A stretch of DNA of 64,000 nt from assembly GCF_036885605.1 (NCBI RefSeq), contig NZ_CP142523.1:3658001-3722000 (forward strand). The letters run 5' to 3'. A program made the translations under genes and the position numbers. The stretch comes from Janthinobacterium sp. TB1-E2 (lineage in GTDB: Bacteria; Pseudomonadota; Gammaproteobacteria; Burkholderiales; Burkholderiaceae_D). Below are positions 62,830-64,000 of this stretch, one piece after another. Position 1 is the first letter of the stretch, and each line of letters opens with the position of its first letter. The notes below the pieces were generated by a model. It was not told the origin of the DNA. It made no database searches and saw nothing but the letters and a program-made list of their open reading frames with translations.

Positions 62830-63246
62830 CTACCTTGTACGCGGCATATCGATGACAAAAGGCAGACTTTTTCCAAAAAAGTCCACGCTGCCCGTCACTG
62901 CCAGGCGTTGTGTCGACAATTCCTCCAGGCGCAGATCCGCGACATCACGGTATTTCATCATGTAGAGCGAGGATTCACACTGTGGATTGCCGGCATCGAC
63001 GGCCAGCCTCCGCACGGGCGCGGCATCAGGTCCCGCGACGAGCAAGCACTGCAGAGAGAAGGACGGCGGATACAGCGCCCACGACCAGGGCGCATCGTCG
63101 TCTTCCGTCAGCCGCATGAACACGTCGTCGTCGGCCTCGATCGTGATATTAATTTCCCGCATGCCATCGGCGCGCGCCTCAAGGCTGATCCGGGATTTCG
63201 CGACATCCACTTCGAAATTGGTGTCGCCGATACTGAATACATGCAT
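62830..63246 (-). CDS. Small protein of unknown function
   Basis: A 138-aa cytoplasmic protein, beta-rich at both ends (FSIGDTNFEVDVAKSRISLE, LAVTGSVDFFGKSLPFVIDM), with a cysteine in LQCLLVAG and one in GNPQCESSL. It resembles small immunity-type or DUF proteins but no family was recognised. GGAGT lies 9-10 nt before the ATG. Orientation is opposite to the phytase. Confidence 0.65.
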   Translation of the reverse strand: MHVFSIGDTNFEVDVAKSRISLEARADGMREINITIEADDDVFMRLTEDDDAPWSWALYPPSFSLQCLLVAGPDAAPVRRLAVDAGNPQCESSLYMMKYRDVADLRLEELSTQRLAVTGSVDFFGKSLPFVIDMPRTR

Positions 63247-63328
63247 TACGCTATTACTCCTGACTGACGCGTGAATCTACTGCCCGACAGACCGCTGGCG
63301 TCAGCCAGCAAACCTGCACTGGCACGCC

Positions 63329-63829
63329 TCAATCGCCCTGCTGTTGCCAAACCGCCTTGCCACCCTTGATATAGATCAAGGCACTGGCAGAGCCCTCTTT
63401 CGCCACCACGATCCCGTCCGTTTTCAGCTTGAGCGCCTTTTCATGATAACTGTGCTGGAGCGAGCCCTTGTCTTCCACTTGCCAGATTTCCAGCCAGGCA
63501 AAATCCTCACCACCGTTGGACAAGGCATGTCCCGCACCGACGATCAGAGGCGCCGTCTTCTGTCTGAACAGGAAGACGATACCCTCTTTCTTGCTGTCCT
63601 TGTTTTTGACGAGGACAGCCAGGTCGCCCTTGCCGTCGCCATCGAAGTCGCCGCGCAAGACGAAGGGATTAATACGGGCGCTGACGTCAATGCCTTCGCG
63701 TTTGGCCAGGCTATCGAGCTGTTGCGCCGCCCAGGCCGGCAATTGCGCCTGCGGCGGCAAGGCCTGCGCACCAGCCATGCCGGTGGCGAACACTAAAGCG
63801 ACTGTCACTGCCATGCTTCTGCAATTCAT
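63329..63829 (-). CDS. Secreted protein with an EF-hand-like repeat
   Basis: A 166-aa exported protein (signal MAVTVALVFATGMAGAQ). A single FG-GAP/VCBS-like calcium loop is present (VLRGDFDGDGKGDLAVLVKN). The remainder has WLEIWQVEDKGSLQHSYHEK. GGAGCC precedes the ATG at 63829. The promoter must lie upstream towards 63900. Function unknown. Perhaps an extracytoplasmic binding module. Confidence 0.7.
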   Translation of the reverse strand: MNCRSMAVTVALVFATGMAGAQALPPQAQLPAWAAQQLDSLAKREGIDVSARINPFVLRGDFDGDGKGDLAVLVKNKDSKKEGIVFLFRQKTAPLIVGAGHALSNGGEDFAWLEIWQVEDKGSLQHSYHEKALKLKTDGIVVAKEGSASALIYIKGGKAVWQQQGD

Positions 63830-64000
63830 GGGACGGCTCCATCGAGACGAAGAATCGGGTGGCACCCGGCGGTTCCGGGTGTGCAGGCAGAATAGCATTA
63901 TCAGAAAATACTTGCACTGCCTCAACTGTATCCGCTTCACATTCGATGCCCGTGCACACGGATAAGTTACCCTCGCTTGCTGATCTGCCAGCGACTGGCG

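Overview
The window looks like a chromosomal segment of a high-GC betaproteobacterium of the Oxalobacteraceae (Janthinobacterium/Massilia/Duganella type). Supporting this are a CX14CX2C-type QueE, a PhcBSRQ-like regulatory operon as in Burkholderiales, many TonB-dependent receptors, a YbiT-type ABC-F protein and many GGDEF and chemotaxis genes. No rRNA, tRNA, CRISPR array, prophage or insertion sequence was recognised. Gene density is high, and most genes sit in short operons with ATGA or TGATG overlaps.

Layout. 1-3.8 kb: end of a chemosensory operon (methyl-accepting protein, cheR, cheD, a triple-CheW protein). 3.8-13.5 kb: fatty acyl-CoA ligase, selO-msrB, yciB-bolA, two tandem parvulin isomerases, an AlkD-like DNA glycosylase, a TetR regulator divergent from a PhlG-like C-C hydrolase with a palindromic operator between them, and a SnoaL-GNAT fusion. 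13.6-19.1 kb: zinc metallopeptidase, nadA-nadC with a solute-binding protein, ybiT. 19.3-30.9 kb: small secreted or hypothetical proteins, an IroE-like esterase, uppP, mntP and an SRAP protein. 30.9-34.0 kb: DUF418 membrane protein, LD-carboxypeptidase, alpha/beta hydrolase. 34.3-38.0 kb: Fur-box-controlled haem receptor and a secreted HemS-like protein. 38.0-39.7 kb: queE-queD-tadA. 39.9-45.6 kb: orphan histidine kinase with a diguanylate cyclase, a Phd/ParE-type toxin-antitoxin pair, M16 peptidase. 45.6-50.9 kb: AT-rich, strongly structured leader and a TonB receptor, nuclease, SRPBCC protein. 51.0-58.0 kb: phcB-phcS-phcR-phcQ-like quorum-sensing operon, preceded by a structured intergenic region, an AraC regulator and a degenerate GGDEF protein. 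58.3-62.8 kb: Pho-box-driven operon of a TonB receptor and a beta-propeller phytase. 62.8-64 kb: two small proteins of unknown role.

Themes. Several blocks deal with nutrient capture across the outer membrane: haem under Fur, organic phosphate under PhoB, and an unknown ligand behind a candidate RNA leader. Others deal with signalling: chemotaxis, c-di-GMP and 3-hydroxy fatty acid methyl ester quorum sensing. The most notable items are the phcBSRQ-like operon with its palindrome-rich upstream region, the predicted three-way-junction RNA leader before the TonB receptor at 46180, the PhlG-like/TetR pair, the phytase operon with an ideally placed Pho box, and a dispersed repeat whose hairpin shows compensatory changes.
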